Positions 25,766 through 35,338 of a DNA stretch of 64,000 nt are shown in pieces (positions within the stretch are counted from its first letter, which is position 1; every line of letters starts with the position of its first letter). The DNA comes from Planctomycetota bacterium. Lineage in GTDB: Bacteria; Planctomycetota; PUPC01; JACPCR01. Under the pieces are notes generated by a model. The model saw only the letters and a list, made by a program, of their open reading frames with translations. It ran no database searches and was not told the origin of the DNA. A program made the position numbers and the translations under genes. The stretch lies in NCBI GenBank assembly GCA_027625095.1, contig JAQBXN010000008.1, positions 1 to 64,000 of the forward strand, given 5' to 3'.

Positions 25766-26545
25766 ATGAATGCACGAATCTCTTCGGTAATTCTGGTGTT
25801 GGCAGTCTTTCCTGGATTTATCGGATGCGGGAAGGAGAAAACCGCCACAAGGGTATCCACGAAGGCTCCCGTTCCGAAAGCCCCAGATGCTGCGGGGCCT
25901 GCGAGCACAGATGCTCGAACGGGCACGGTCCTGGAATCCCTGTCGGCTCCTCCTTACACCTACGTCCACGTGGATACTGGCGAAAGCAAAATATGGGTCG
26001 CGGCTCCCGCTCTTGAAGTCAAAGTCGGGGACCGCGTTGCTCTTCCGGCACAGATGAGCCCAATGAAGAACTGGCCTAGCAAAGCGTTGGATCGGACTTT
26101 TGACGTGGTCTATCTTGCTCAAGAGGTGGCCAAAGTCGGGGAAGGAAAGTCGGCTTCATCCGCCACAAAGAAGATGCCTGAGGGGCATCCTGCAATTGAG
26201 CCCGGAAGATCCGCCCCAATTGATCTGTCCGGCATCACAAAGGCTGAAGGTGGCAAAACAGTCGCGGAGATTTTTGCCGGTCAAGAAGCGTTGTCTGGTA
26301 AGCAGGTCGTCTTCCGGGGTAAGGTCGTCAAGTCCAACGCGCAAATCATGGGAAAAAACTGGCTGCATATAAGGGATGGCACCGGCGACGAAAAGACCAA
26401 CGACCTTACTGTGACGACCGATGAGGCGCTCCCCCAGCTAGGCGACATCGTTGTTGTCACAGGGCAGGTGACTCTCAATAAGGACTTCGGTGCGGGTTAC
26501 AAGTACGCCGTCATTATTGAGGATGCCACGTTTAAGAAAGAGTGA
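25766..26545 (+). CDS. NrfJ-like OB-fold lipoprotein
   Basis: The 259-residue product has a lipoprotein signal with lipobox FIGC (Cys21). After a Pro/Ala linker comes a domain of about 80 residues with TYVHVDTGESKIWVAAP, VKVGDRV, MKNWPSK and LDRTFDVVYL. This is the pattern of NrfJ-type OB-fold domains associated with periplasmic nitrite-reductase loci. A second OB-like domain follows (GKQVVFRGKVVKSNAQIMGK, WLHIRDG, GDIVVVTGQV), resembling the nucleic-acid-binding OB fold used by periplasmic proteins. No nrfA or nrfH is nearby. A ribosome site (AGAGG) precedes ATG 25766. Function is unknown. Confidence 0.75.
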   Translation: MNARISSVILVLAVFPGFIGCGKEKTATRVSTKAPVPKAPDAAGPASTDARTGTVLESLSAPPYTYVHVDTGESKIWVAAPALEVKVGDRVALPAQMSPMKNWPSKALDRTFDVVYLAQEVAKVGEGKSASSATKKMPEGHPAIEPGRSAPIDLSGITKAEGGKTVAEIFAGQEALSGKQVVFRGKVVKSNAQIMGKNWLHIRDGTGDEKTNDLTVTTDEALPQLGDIVVVTGQVTLNKDFGAGYKYAVIIEDATFKKE

Positions 26546-27038
26546 GCCCTCTGTTTGTTGTCCCATGAAAAAAGAGCCTTCGTTCCGTTAGTGCTCCTCA
26601 CCGTTGTTTTCGTTTCCACAAATTCGTTGTACCCGTCAGGCGAGCCGACCAGCCCTGGCCTGTTGATCCCATAATGGTCGAAAACTACATCCCTGTGATT
26701 TGGAAGGCCGATCATATTCGCGGAACCACTCGCTCCGAACCGTGGATGAGCAACGCCAAAATCTTTCCATCTGGAATGTTCAAGAAGGAGGCCCAGCGCG
26801 CGGCGGTCCTCAGACAACTCGAACTTCCCGCGAGACGACAACCCCGTCCCTTTCGAGACCGAAGCCGAGTTCACAGGGGTCTCGTGCCTTTGAGCGATCT
26901 GGGTAATGACAAGGCGAACCTGTCTCTTGAGTTCAGCGGTCGAGCGTCGGCAGTCCACTCGAGGTGGAACATCCCGAGGATTACAGGACGAGATGCTCTG
27001 AGCTGGCGCATACATCGGAGTGGATCGTGACGGATAGT
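26546..27038 (-). other. Gap with an uncertain minus-strand frame
   Basis: A minus-strand frame (26497-27042, TTG start) begins where the RND efflux gene ends, overlapping its stop. Its sequence (FGASGSANMIGLPNHRDVVF) does not match a family I recognise, and it also runs into the end of the lipoprotein gene. It may be a decayed gene; nothing else is evident in the gap. Confidence 0.2.
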
Positions 27039-30000
27039 TCAAGAAGCGCCCGCAGTCGTTGGCTCGAAGGCAAGCTCCGGAGTTTCAACGCAGGCTTTGA
27101 GTCTCGTCAGATCGCACATCAGGCTAAAGAGCAGGGGCACGAGGACGAGGGTGAATATCGTCGAAACGAGGAGGCCACCGACCACGACGCTCCCAAGACC
27201 TCGATACAGTTCCGAGCCGGAGCCGGGCATGAGAACTAACGGAAGCATCCCACCGAGCGAGGTCAAAGTGCTCATGAAGATGGGGCGGACGCGTGTGCGG
27301 ACGGATTCGGCGATGGCGCTGCGTGGTGGCATTGGTTCCTCGCCTTCCACGCCGGACATGAAATTCAGGGATTGGTGTACGATGAGGATGGCGTTATTCA
27401 CCACCACTCCGATAAGGATAACGAAGCCGAGCATTGTCAGGACGTCCAGCATTTGGACAGGCATGTAAGGATCCATGAGACTCCAGATGAAAACTCCCTG
27501 CAATGCGGCGAAGCCTCCCAGTGTGGCGAGAGGAACGCTGAACATGATGACAAACGGATGGATGAAACTCTGGAACAGAACGCACATCAGGAGATAGACC
27601 ACGATGAGCGCCATTACCAGGGAGCTCCCAAGTGTTCCGGCAAGTGAGCCGTCTCCAAATAGCGCCCGGGTGACTGCCTGGAGCTTGCTTGCCGAGCCTG
27701 CGAAGCTGGTCTGAATGCTGGGAGGTATCGTTCCGTCCTCTCGCCGGCTTCGTATGAGTTCCTGGACTTCCTGAATCGCCTTTTCGAGAGGCAGGTCCCG
27801 AGGGGGCGTCAATTGCAGCGTCACGGAACGGCTCCGATCCACGTGATTGATCTGAGGCGGGCTTCCTGTTCGCTTAATGGTAGCCAGGCTCGACAACGGG
27901 ACGACCTGTCCGACTGGGGTGGCGATGGGCGTGTGGCTCAACGCGGCCAGGTCAGGATTGATGGAGTCTTTTGAAATCAGTTTGAGGTCTATGGCCTGGC
28001 CGTTCTCCCGATATTCTCCGATGACCAATCCGTCCCCTCCGGCCTGAACTGCAAGCCCCAGATCTGTTGCTGTCATGTTGACTCTAGCTAATCGGTCGAT
28101 GTCGGGAATGACCTGCATTTCCGGGCCGGAAAGATTGAAATTCTGCGGCTCTGCCTGAATGCTCATGGCTCCGTATCGTTGTTGCAGCTCTCGCTGCAGG
28201 GATGTCGCTACCGCAGTGACTTCGGCGAGATCATCCCCCCGGAAATCGATGTTGACTGCCGACCCGGTGCGGCCGCCGAGCCGGAAGAGCGGCATCTGAA
28301 AGGCAAAACCTGGAACACCCGGAACAACATCCGGCCGGGCTGCATGTTGGAATAGAGGTACCAGATCAATCACTCGCTTTGCGTCCTGACTCACGCCGCC
28401 CTGGAAGAGGGTTCCGCCAAACGACACGAGGAAATAACTTTGCAGTGCTGGGGGCACGACCGGTTTGCCTGGTGCCATTCTCGACCAGTCAAAAGTTGGC
28501 ATCGCCGGCAGGTTGGCGATGGCAGCGTCGGATTCTGCTGTGCCTTTTTTGAAAGAGCCGGCTTCAAGGAATGGCCTTACGGTCACCTCGATTCGATCGG
28601 CTAACTGCTCCTGCTGTCCGAGGCTGTATCCCGGCGGCGTGATCAGCATCGACAACACCAGGTTTCTATTTCCCGCAGGCAGGTAAGAAGAAGGAGGCAT
28701 GAGCTTATAGCTGCCATACAGCGAAACGGCGGTGAGCAGTGCGACAATGCAGAGCCGCGCCATGTAACTCCCACAGAGCCAGTAAATCGTCCGGCTGAGA
28801 AGATTGGGAAAATTCCCGAGGAATCGAAAGGGCCCGCTCACACACCACCAGGGAACCAGGAGAATCCAAACGATTCGGCTCATCGCTTTCTTCGGCAGAT
28901 CTGACTGCACCGCTTTCGCGGGAACCATTTCCTTAAGCAACCTGGCCGAGGCGGACGGAATAACGGTCACTGCAACGACCATGCTGATGCCGACGGCCGC
29001 GCAGATAGCCAGTGCGATATCACGAAAGAGCTGTCCCGCTTCCTGCTCGATCATCAGGATGGGAATGAAAACCACGATGGTCGTCAGGGTGGAGGCCAGT
29101 ACAGCGCCCCAGACTTCTCTGGCGCCTTCGTAAGCGGCCCGCGCTCGCGGTTTGCCCATTTCCAAATGACGAAAGATGTTCTCCAGAACGACGATGGCGT
29201 TATCGACGACCATGCCGACGGCGAAGGCCATCCCGGCCAGGCTGATGACGTTCACGCTGCGTCCCATTGCCACCATCGCTACGACCGCCCCAACGACTGA
29301 GATAGGGATGGCCAGCGTAATGATCCCGACCGAGCGAATCGAGCGCAGGAAGAGCACGAGCACAAAGACCGCAAGCCCGCCTCCCAGCCAGATGTTGTCC
29401 TGCACCAGGGCGAGTGCGTCCTCGACATACGTGGTCTGGTCGTAAACCTGCGTCAGGGTCAGCTTGCCTTCCAGCCCCAACTGCCGAGCTCCATTTTCAA
29501 GCAAGCCACCACGCTTGTTCTGGTCGGCGATGGCGGCCTTCAAGCCAGCCATCACCTCCATCAGATTCGTACCGACTTCCTTCTGCGCGTTCATGATGAT
29601 GACAGGCTTGCCCATGGCGCGAACAAAGGTGAGCGCTTCCTTGAAGGTGTCATGGGCGGTCGCAACGTCTTCAACACGAATGGGCGTGCCGTTCTCATAT
29701 CTGATGACGGTGTTGAGGATTGACTCAAGGGAATCAAACTGTCCGATGGAACGTAGGCGTATGTCGAGCTTGCCGGAGGAAATCTGTCCGGCTGAAAGAT
29801 TGCGGTTTCGAAGATTGAGGGCAGTGGTGAGTTCCGCGGGTGTGATTCCCCTTGCTGCCATCCGGACGGGATCAAACCGGACTTGGATTTCACGCTCACG
29901 GCCGCCAAGCACGTTGACTTCGGAGATGCCAGCCACTCTCTCAAGCATTGGCTTGACCCGGTCTTCCGCAAAATCCCCCAGGGTCCTGATATCGATTTTG

Positions 30001-30443
30001 GGATCCGACGTTCCCAGTGCGATCCAGGCGATGAAATCCTGGCTGTTGGGATCGGAAGCCCGAATGACAGGTTCTTTTGCGTTCTCCGGATAGTCCGGCA
30101 CTTCCCTCAATTTGTCACTGACCTGACGGAGCGCCTCCTCTTTCAGGGTACCGACTGCGAATTCAAGGCGAATGGATCCTTTGCCCTGCTGGCTCGTACT
30201 GGTCATGTTCTGAAGATTGGCCAGGCCCTGGAGTTTTTCTTCCTGGCGGTCGATAATCTCCTGTTCGATTTCCAGCGGGCTGGCGCCTTCCCACGACGTA
30301 CTGACAGCGATGATGGTGTCTTCCACATTTGGCGTCATCTGAATGGGAAGTCTGCTGAAAGCCAGGATGCCAGCCATCAGGATCAAAATGACACCAACGG
30401 CGATGGTGACGGGTTGTCGAACACTTAGTTTTACGATGTCCAT
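27039..30443 (-). CDS. RND-family efflux pump, inner-membrane component
   Basis: The 1134-residue inner-membrane transporter of the RND superfamily uses the proton motive force to export substrates across the whole envelope with an adaptor and an outer-membrane channel. It has the twofold RND layout: twelve transmembrane helices and two large periplasmic loops, with PIQMTPNVEDTIIAVSTSWEGA near the start. In transmembrane helix 4 the proton relay reads GMVVDNAIVVLEN: one Asp with Asn in place of the second, as in other AcrB relatives such as SwrC. Helix 10-11 region includes GVVVNNAILIVHQ. Substrates cannot be predicted. It is the last gene of the efflux operon with genes at 30501, 31678 and 33153. 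Confidence 0.93.
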   Translation of the reverse strand: MDIVKLSVRQPVTIAVGVILILMAGILAFSRLPIQMTPNVEDTIIAVSTSWEGASPLEIEQEIIDRQEEKLQGLANLQNMTSTSQQGKGSIRLEFAVGTLKEEALRQVSDKLREVPDYPENAKEPVIRASDPNSQDFIAWIALGTSDPKIDIRTLGDFAEDRVKPMLERVAGISEVNVLGGREREIQVRFDPVRMAARGITPAELTTALNLRNRNLSAGQISSGKLDIRLRSIGQFDSLESILNTVIRYENGTPIRVEDVATAHDTFKEALTFVRAMGKPVIIMNAQKEVGTNLMEVMAGLKAAIADQNKRGGLLENGARQLGLEGKLTLTQVYDQTTYVEDALALVQDNIWLGGGLAVFVLVLFLRSIRSVGIITLAIPISVVGAVVAMVAMGRSVNVISLAGMAFAVGMVVDNAIVVLENIFRHLEMGKPRARAAYEGAREVWGAVLASTLTTIVVFIPILMIEQEAGQLFRDIALAICAAVGISMVVAVTVIPSASARLLKEMVPAKAVQSDLPKKAMSRIVWILLVPWWCVSGPFRFLGNFPNLLSRTIYWLCGSYMARLCIVALLTAVSLYGSYKLMPPSSYLPAGNRNLVLSMLITPPGYSLGQQEQLADRIEVTVRPFLEAGSFKKGTAESDAAIANLPAMPTFDWSRMAPGKPVVPPALQSYFLVSFGGTLFQGGVSQDAKRVIDLVPLFQHAARPDVVPGVPGFAFQMPLFRLGGRTGSAVNIDFRGDDLAEVTAVATSLQRELQQRYGAMSIQAEPQNFNLSGPEMQVIPDIDRLARVNMTATDLGLAVQAGGDGLVIGEYRENGQAIDLKLISKDSINPDLAALSHTPIATPVGQVVPLSSLATIKRTGSPPQINHVDRSRSVTLQLTPPRDLPLEKAIQEVQELIRSRREDGTIPPSIQTSFAGSASKLQAVTRALFGDGSLAGTLGSSLVMALIVVYLLMCVLFQSFIHPFVIMFSVPLATLGGFAALQGVFIWSLMDPYMPVQMLDVLTMLGFVILIGVVVNNAILIVHQSLNFMSGVEGEEPMPPRSAIAESVRTRVRPIFMSTLTSLGGMLPLVLMPGSGSELYRGLGSVVVGGLLVSTIFTLVLVPLLFSLMCDLTRLKACVETPELAFEPTTAGAS

Positions 30444-30500
30444 GTTGCTGCCTTCGTTTTGTTATTGCGGGGCCTGGCGGCGAGTCGTTAATCCAGTCGT

Positions 30501-31676
30501 TCATTCCTTTGCTGTCTTCTGCCCGTCCATTTCTTTCTTTGCTTCGCTGGAAGACGTGATGCGTAGCGGGGTGCCTGGAACGAGTCTCTCATTGCCCTCT
30601 ACGACTATCAGGTCACCATCACTTATTTTCAATGACTGGATGATGACTCGGTCTGACTTGTAGAAAAGGATTGAGATGGGAATGAACTCGGCGTTAACCG
30701 GCGTGCCCCCCTTCTCTTTTCTCGCAACGACGACAAAGGGGCCCTGATCGTTCCACAAGACGGCATCGCGAGAGATGGTCGTCTGTTCCTTCGTCTCACC
30801 AGTCGGCAACCAGGCCATCGACGTCATGCCGGAATGAAGGAGGTCACCTCCGTTGTTCAGCCGGACGATAAGGGGAAAGGTTTTTGACCTGGGATGAACG
30901 TCTGGAATCGATCGGAAGGAATCCGCCTCGAATACTCTGCCTTGCAGGGCTTCGACGGTCACCGAGATGGGTGCGTCGGATTGGGTCAAGTGCTGGGCCA
31001 GTCGCTCCGGCACTTCGAATTTGGCTTCGATCTCCCCGGTGGAAACAATCTCGGCCACTTTCCCGCCGTCAGCCAGCCACTGGCCTTCCTCGGTGAGCTT
31101 GGAGACGATCTGGCAATCGAAGGGTGCCTTGATTTTCATGTCCACAAGCCGGTGCTCCAGCCGGGCAATCTTTGCCTGTACCACTCCCAACTGCTGTTGC
31201 GCCAGAACGATCCTCGCTTGAGTGACTGCCAGGGCAGATTCTGCTTCACGGATTTCAGATTCCTGGCCTGAGCCGCGCTTCTTCAATTCCTGAAACGTCT
31301 CGAACTTCCATTCCCGAAGTTTCATTTCCGCCTGATGCTCTTTGATGACGGCCTGGGCAACCTTCTCATCCTCACGAGCTTCGAGGACGTCCAACTGCAA
31401 TCGCTCGTCATCAAGAGTGACGAGCAGATCGCCCTTGCGAAGACGCTGACCCTCTTTGAAATGCAGCAGGGAGACGATTCCACTCTCGCGTGAAGCAACA
31501 ATTGAGCGACGTGTAGCTTGGAGTTCGCCCAGAATGAAACGCCTCTGTTGCAGGTTTTCTTTGCGCGCGACGTCCACCCGGACAGGCTGTGACGGGGGAG
31601 ACTCCGCGGCCAGATCAGTCACGTAAAGAGACAATATTGATAAGAGTGAAGTGGTCTTTATGAAGTATGGGTTCAT
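30501..31676 (-). CDS. RND efflux periplasmic adaptor (membrane-fusion protein)
   Basis: The 391-residue AcrA/HlyD-type protein has a signal peptide (about 1-24, ending LAA). The biotinyl-lipoyl half-motifs are split (ASRESGIVSLLHFKEGQRL and MKIKAPFDCQIVSKL) around a helical hairpin of about 90 residues. A beta-barrel and membrane-proximal domain follow (FEVPERLAQHL, TFPLIVRLNNGG). It links the RND pump (next gene) to the outer-membrane channel upstream. The C-terminal tail is Lys-rich. The gap to the OMF gene is one base, so the genes are co-transcribed. Confidence 0.93.
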   Translation of the reverse strand: MNPYFIKTTSLLSILSLYVTDLAAESPPSQPVRVDVARKENLQQRRFILGELQATRRSIVASRESGIVSLLHFKEGQRLRKGDLLVTLDDERLQLDVLEAREDEKVAQAVIKEHQAEMKLREWKFETFQELKKRGSGQESEIREAESALAVTQARIVLAQQQLGVVQAKIARLEHRLVDMKIKAPFDCQIVSKLTEEGQWLADGGKVAEIVSTGEIEAKFEVPERLAQHLTQSDAPISVTVEALQGRVFEADSFRSIPDVHPRSKTFPLIVRLNNGGDLLHSGMTSMAWLPTGETKEQTTISRDAVLWNDQGPFVVVARKEKGGTPVNAEFIPISILFYKSDRVIIQSLKISDGDLIVVEGNERLVPGTPLRITSSSEAKKEMDGQKTAKE

Positions 31677-31677
31677 C

Positions 31678-33156
31678 TTATTTTGCCTGGCTTAGTTGGT
31701 TGTCTGATTCAGCGGTCTTGAGTGAACGCTTCGGAGTCTGGGTGGTCTTGTCTTCTGTCGCTTCATCACCGAATCCGCCGCCCAGTGAAAGATGGAGGTC
31801 GATGCGATTGTCGAGCAACTGCCTTTGAACGGTCAGCAATCGGCTCTTGTTCTCGAGGGCTCGACGTTGTGCTTCGAGCAGGGTCAACATCGGCTCGACC
31901 CCGCCCTGGTATCTGTCTTCGGAGATGCGCACTGCTGCACCTGCCTCACTGGCCGCCACTGATTGTTTCGCCGCTTCGCGCTTCAGGATTCCCTCCACGG
32001 CGAGCGACGTCTCCACCTCGGAAAAGGCCAGGAGAACTGTGTTCGCGTAATTCTCCAACAGCTCTTTGGCTCGTCCTTGCCGTAAGGAGATCTGGGCCTT
32101 TAAGCGACCTCCATCAAAGACCGGTTGGAGCAAGTTCCCTGCAAGCGACCAGACGGCGAACTTGCCTGAAACCAGGTCGGTTAACTCCTCGCTGGAACTG
32201 CCTCCATTGGCAGTCAAACTCAGCCTGGGTAGCCGGGCCGCCTTAGACTCTTCAATTCTCAGTTCCGTAGAAGACAACCGATCTTCTGCAGCAGCAATAT
32301 CGGGACGCCGGACCAGGAGGCCGGAAGGCAAGCCGACCGGAACATCTCCAGGAAGCGGAGGGAGCGTCGCATCCGCGGTCAGCTCTCCCGCCGGGTAACG
32401 CCCGAGGAGAACCTCCAACTGCCGAACCAGCCGTTCATGAGAAGCAGTCAGGCTTTCATGCCGGGCCTGGGCCTGGGCAAGATTGGATTGGGTGAGCCTT
32501 AAATCAACTTCCAAACTCACGCCCGTCTCCACACGATCACGGACGAACTTCACCGTTCCCTCGTAGCTTTCAACTGTATCCCCGGAAAGCTTCAGTTGTT
32601 CAGTCGATTCAACGATGGCGAACCACACCTTCGTTGTCTGCGCGGCTAGGGAGAGGTATGCCCCTCGGACGTCGGCACTCACGGCCTCGAAGTCTCGCTC
32701 CGCTGCTTGCTTTGCGGAACGCAACCGCCCCCAGACGTCAAGTTCCCAGGACACGTTCAGGGAAAGCCCCCGAATGGAGGTGGTGTTAGAGAGCACCTGT
32801 TTGCTTGTGCCGCCGAAGGGGAATCCGATGAAATTCTGGCGTTGCCTGCGAGCATCAAACGACCCAGTGACGACCGGGCTGGAATTGGCACCGGCCATCC
32901 GTGCTTCTGCTTCCGCAGCTTGAAGCCTGCCGACCGTGGAGCGGATGCTGCGATTGTTCTTCATCGACTCTTCGACCACGACGTTCAGCGAAGTCGACCC
33001 AAATGTTTCCCACCAGCGCGAAATCGCCTCCGAAGAGTCGGTTTCTATCGCCTGCCACTCTGCCGGAATCTCTACACCGATCTCTGGCTTGGTTCTTTCC
33101 GGCGACGATTTACAGCCCGCGAGGGTCAGGACAATGAGAATGGTTGTTCGTTTCAT
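31678..33156 (-). CDS. Outer-membrane efflux lipoprotein (TolC/NodT family)
   Basis: The 492-residue protein begins with a lipoprotein signal (LIVLTLAGC, lipidated Cys14). It has the duplicated TolC/OprM pattern with repeats of long helices, including LRSAKQAAERDFEAVSADVRG, the NSSPVVTGSFDARRQ segment and the second-repeat RRPDIAAAEDRL. It forms the outer-membrane exit duct of the RND pump. It overlaps the tetR stop by 4 bases (33153-33156), indicating translational coupling. The C-terminus is Thr/Lys-rich. Confidence 0.92.
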   Translation of the reverse strand: MKRTTILIVLTLAGCKSSPERTKPEIGVEIPAEWQAIETDSSEAISRWWETFGSTSLNVVVEESMKNNRSIRSTVGRLQAAEAEARMAGANSSPVVTGSFDARRQRQNFIGFPFGGTSKQVLSNTTSIRGLSLNVSWELDVWGRLRSAKQAAERDFEAVSADVRGAYLSLAAQTTKVWFAIVESTEQLKLSGDTVESYEGTVKFVRDRVETGVSLEVDLRLTQSNLAQAQARHESLTASHERLVRQLEVLLGRYPAGELTADATLPPLPGDVPVGLPSGLLVRRPDIAAAEDRLSSTELRIEESKAARLPRLSLTANGGSSSEELTDLVSGKFAVWSLAGNLLQPVFDGGRLKAQISLRQGRAKELLENYANTVLLAFSEVETSLAVEGILKREAAKQSVAASEAGAAVRISEDRYQGGVEPMLTLLEAQRRALENKSRLLTVQRQLLDNRIDLHLSLGGGFGDEATEDKTTQTPKRSLKTAESDNQLSQAK

Positions 33157-33815
33157 TTGGTGACCGCTTCCCTTTCATGATTGCTCAGCGATATGGGCAG
33201 ACTCATACCCGCCAGGGTGAACTCAACCAGATGAGCAATCGCCTCCTCCGGGTCGTCTGCCCTGGCCTCGCCCTGCCCGATCCAGTCCACCAGGTGACGC
33301 TCGAACATCGCGTAACCGAGCGCGCCGATCATGAACTGAAAGCTCCAGGCGAAGTCCTTCAGCGACATCTCAGGACGACAACTTTTCATCGCATCGGAAA
33401 ACCGCTGCAGGATCGCGCCAAACTGTTTTTTCAATAGTTCGCCTGACCACTCACTGGACTCATGGTAAAGCCGCCCCAACAACTTCATGAAGGTCGCCCC
33501 ACCCTTTGTCTCATCCTGGCTGAGCCTCAACCCCGGAGCGACGAAAGCCTTGATGACCTCCGCAAGATCAAGAGGTTCATCGCCAGCCGCATTTTCCAAT
33601 TCATTCAGCCTCTCCAACCTTTCCTGATTGAGAGGGCCAATCCTGCGCGCAATCACCGCCTCTACGAGCACCTCCTTTGACCCAAAGTGGTAATGAACCG
33701 AGGCCTGATTGACCTCGGCCACCGTGATGATACTTCGCAGAGAAGTCCCTCCGACACCATTATCAGCAAAGAGTTTTTCGGCGACGTCCAGAATCTTGTC
33801 CCTCGCTACAGCCAT
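33153..33815 (-). CDS. TetR-family repressor of the efflux operon
   Basis: I start at ATG 33815, behind GGAGGGG, rather than the TTG at 33833. The 220-residue product has an N-terminal TetR helix-turn-helix (ILDVAEKLFADNGVGGTSLR then ASVHYHFGSKEVLVEAVIAR) and a helical ligand-binding and dimerisation domain of the AcrR/CerR type. It is the first gene of the operon ahead of the OMF, adaptor and pump, so autoregulation and repression of efflux are expected. The upstream region carries inverted repeats (separate entry). Confidence 0.92.
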   Translation of the reverse strand: MAVARDKILDVAEKLFADNGVGGTSLRSIITVAEVNQASVHYHFGSKEVLVEAVIARRIGPLNQERLERLNELENAAGDEPLDLAEVIKAFVAPGLRLSQDETKGGATFMKLLGRLYHESSEWSGELLKKQFGAILQRFSDAMKSCRPEMSLKDFAWSFQFMIGALGYAMFERHLVDWIGQGEARADDPEEAIAHLVEFTLAGMSLPISLSNHEREAVTK

Positions 33816-33828
33816 GACCCCTCCAGAA

Positions 33829-33887
33829 TTCAAACGTTTATTTCAAGCATTAGATTAAAGCGAACGCTTGAAGTCTATGCTTGAAAT
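33829..33887. promoter_or_regulatory. Nested inverted repeats, probable TetR operator
   Basis: Just upstream of the repressor start are a perfect 11-base inverted pair (ATTTCAAGCAT at 33840-33850 and ATGCTTGAAAT at 33877-33887) and an imperfect pair (TTCAAACGTTTATT at 33829-33842 and AGCGAACGCTTGAA at 33859-33872). All carry a CAAGC/CAAAC core. Such symmetric sites fit TetR dimers; the assignment rests on position and symmetry only. Confidence 0.6.
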
Positions 33888-34261
33888 GCAGGCATGCCAA
33901 ACTGAAGTTGGCTTTCGGAGATTAACGGACGTGCCAGCCCAAGTTCGAAGCGTTCCTACGGAAACTTGCCAGCCTGAGCGTGGCGAAAGCAAGTGATCCT
34001 GGCTGGAGTGGCTGGTAGTGAGGCTGATCAGACAGTTACAATTTGATAAAGTTCGGGGATGACCAAACTACATGCTCTCGCCACTACGGGGCTGAATTCT
34101 TGTGAGAGCCGTTGAGGTCACCACGCGCCTGCTGGCTTACACCCAGGTGAATCAGATCTTCAGTTGAAGCGATTGCAAGCCTTATTCATCCATGTGTAAG
34201 CTCCCGGAAACTACGCCGTGAAATATCAAATTTTCAGTCACCAGTTTTCTACAAACTCATC
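33888..34261. other. Intergenic between tetR and ltaE
   Basis: A small hairpin (GCCAAACTGAAGTTGGC, at about 33896-33912) is present. No gene or RNA was recognised in the rest. Confidence 0.35.
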
Positions 34262-35275
34262 ATGCCTATCGACCTTCGCAGCGACACCGTTACCCTGCCC
34301 ACACCTGAAATGCGTCATGCCATGGCGAATGCCGATGTCGGCGATGACGTGCATGGCGAAGACCCTACCGTAAATCGCCTCCAGGAGTTGTCCGCCGAAA
34401 TGCTCGGTAAGGAAGCCGCGCTGTTTTGCCCGAGTGGCACCCAGACGAACTTTTGTGCGCTGCTCAGTCACTGCGAACGCGGGGACGAATACATCGTCGG
34501 CCAGCGTGCGCACACATACATGTTCGAAGGAGGCGGCGCCGCCGTGTTTGGAAGCATTCAGCCGCAGCCGGTAGATTTTGAAGAGGATGGCAGTATCGAT
34601 CTGCGGAAGGCGGCCTCGGTGGTTAAGTTGCCAAACGTCCACTTTCCGAGAACTAAGCTGCTGTGCCTGGAGAATACTCAGGACGGAAAAGTACTCTCCC
34701 TTGAGTATCTGAACCAGGCCCGAAAGTTCGCGGATCAGCATGGGCTCGGCCTGCACCTGGATGGCGCCAGGGTTTTTAATGCTGCGGTCAAGCTTGGTGT
34801 GCCAATCAGTGAAATCGTCCAGCCCTTTGATTCGATTTCGGTCTGCCTCTCAAAGGGCCTGGGCGCGCCGGTGGGTTCAGTATTGGTGGGTTCGAAAGAT
34901 CTTATCGTCCGGGCTCATCGCTGGCGGAAAGTGGCGGGCGGCGGCATGCGCCAGGCGGGCATTATCGCGGCCGGATGTATTCATGCGCTTGAAAATCATG
35001 TGGAACGGCTGGTGGAAGATCATGCAAAGGCGCAGAGACTCCTGGACGGGTTTGCAGGCATCACAGAGGTCCAACCAGAGCCACTGACCGGCCAGACGAA
35101 CATGGTTTTCCTCAAGATCGAGAAAGGAAAGGAACTCACTGCTTATCTAAAAGAGCGCGGCATACTGATCTCGGGTTATGGCTCGCTCCGTCTGGTCACA
35201 CACATGGATGTCACGCTTGAGGATATGGACACCGTTGTGAATGAAGTAAAGGCGTTTTTTGCCCGTGGAGCTTGA
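34262..35275 (+). CDS. ltaE: Low-specificity L-threonine aldolase
   Basis: The 337-residue PLP enzyme cleaves L-threonine or L-allo-threonine to glycine and acetaldehyde. The N-terminal [15 protein letters not shown] and the [10 protein letters not shown] segment are hallmarks. The PLP lysine is Lys198 in [14 protein letters not shown], and Asp167 ([10 protein letters not shown]) holds the pyridine ring nitrogen. Length and motifs are normal. It stands alone; no glycine or threonine pathway gene is adjacent. The next gene, on the same strand, is a glycosidase. Confidence 0.93.
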   Translation: MPIDLRSDTVTLPTPEMRHAMANADVGDDVHGEDPTVNRLQELSAEMLGKEAALFCPSGTQTNFCALLSHCERGDEYIVGQRAHTYMFEGGGAAVFGSIQPQPVDFEEDGSIDLRKAASVVKLPNVHFPRTKLLCLENTQDGKVLSLEYLNQARKFADQHGLGLHLDGARVFNAAVKLGVPISEIVQPFDSISVCLSKGLGAPVGSVLVGSKDLIVRAHRWRKVAGGGMRQAGIIAAGCIHALENHVERLVEDHAKAQRLLDGFAGITEVQPEPLTGQTNMVFLKIEKGKELTAYLKERGILISGYGSLRLVTHMDVTLEDMDTVVNEVKAFFARGA

Positions 35276-35338
35276 GCGTTGCGGCAATTCGCCAATTCCA
35301 CCTGAATTCTGAATGAAGCATACAGCCCACCAACGCAC

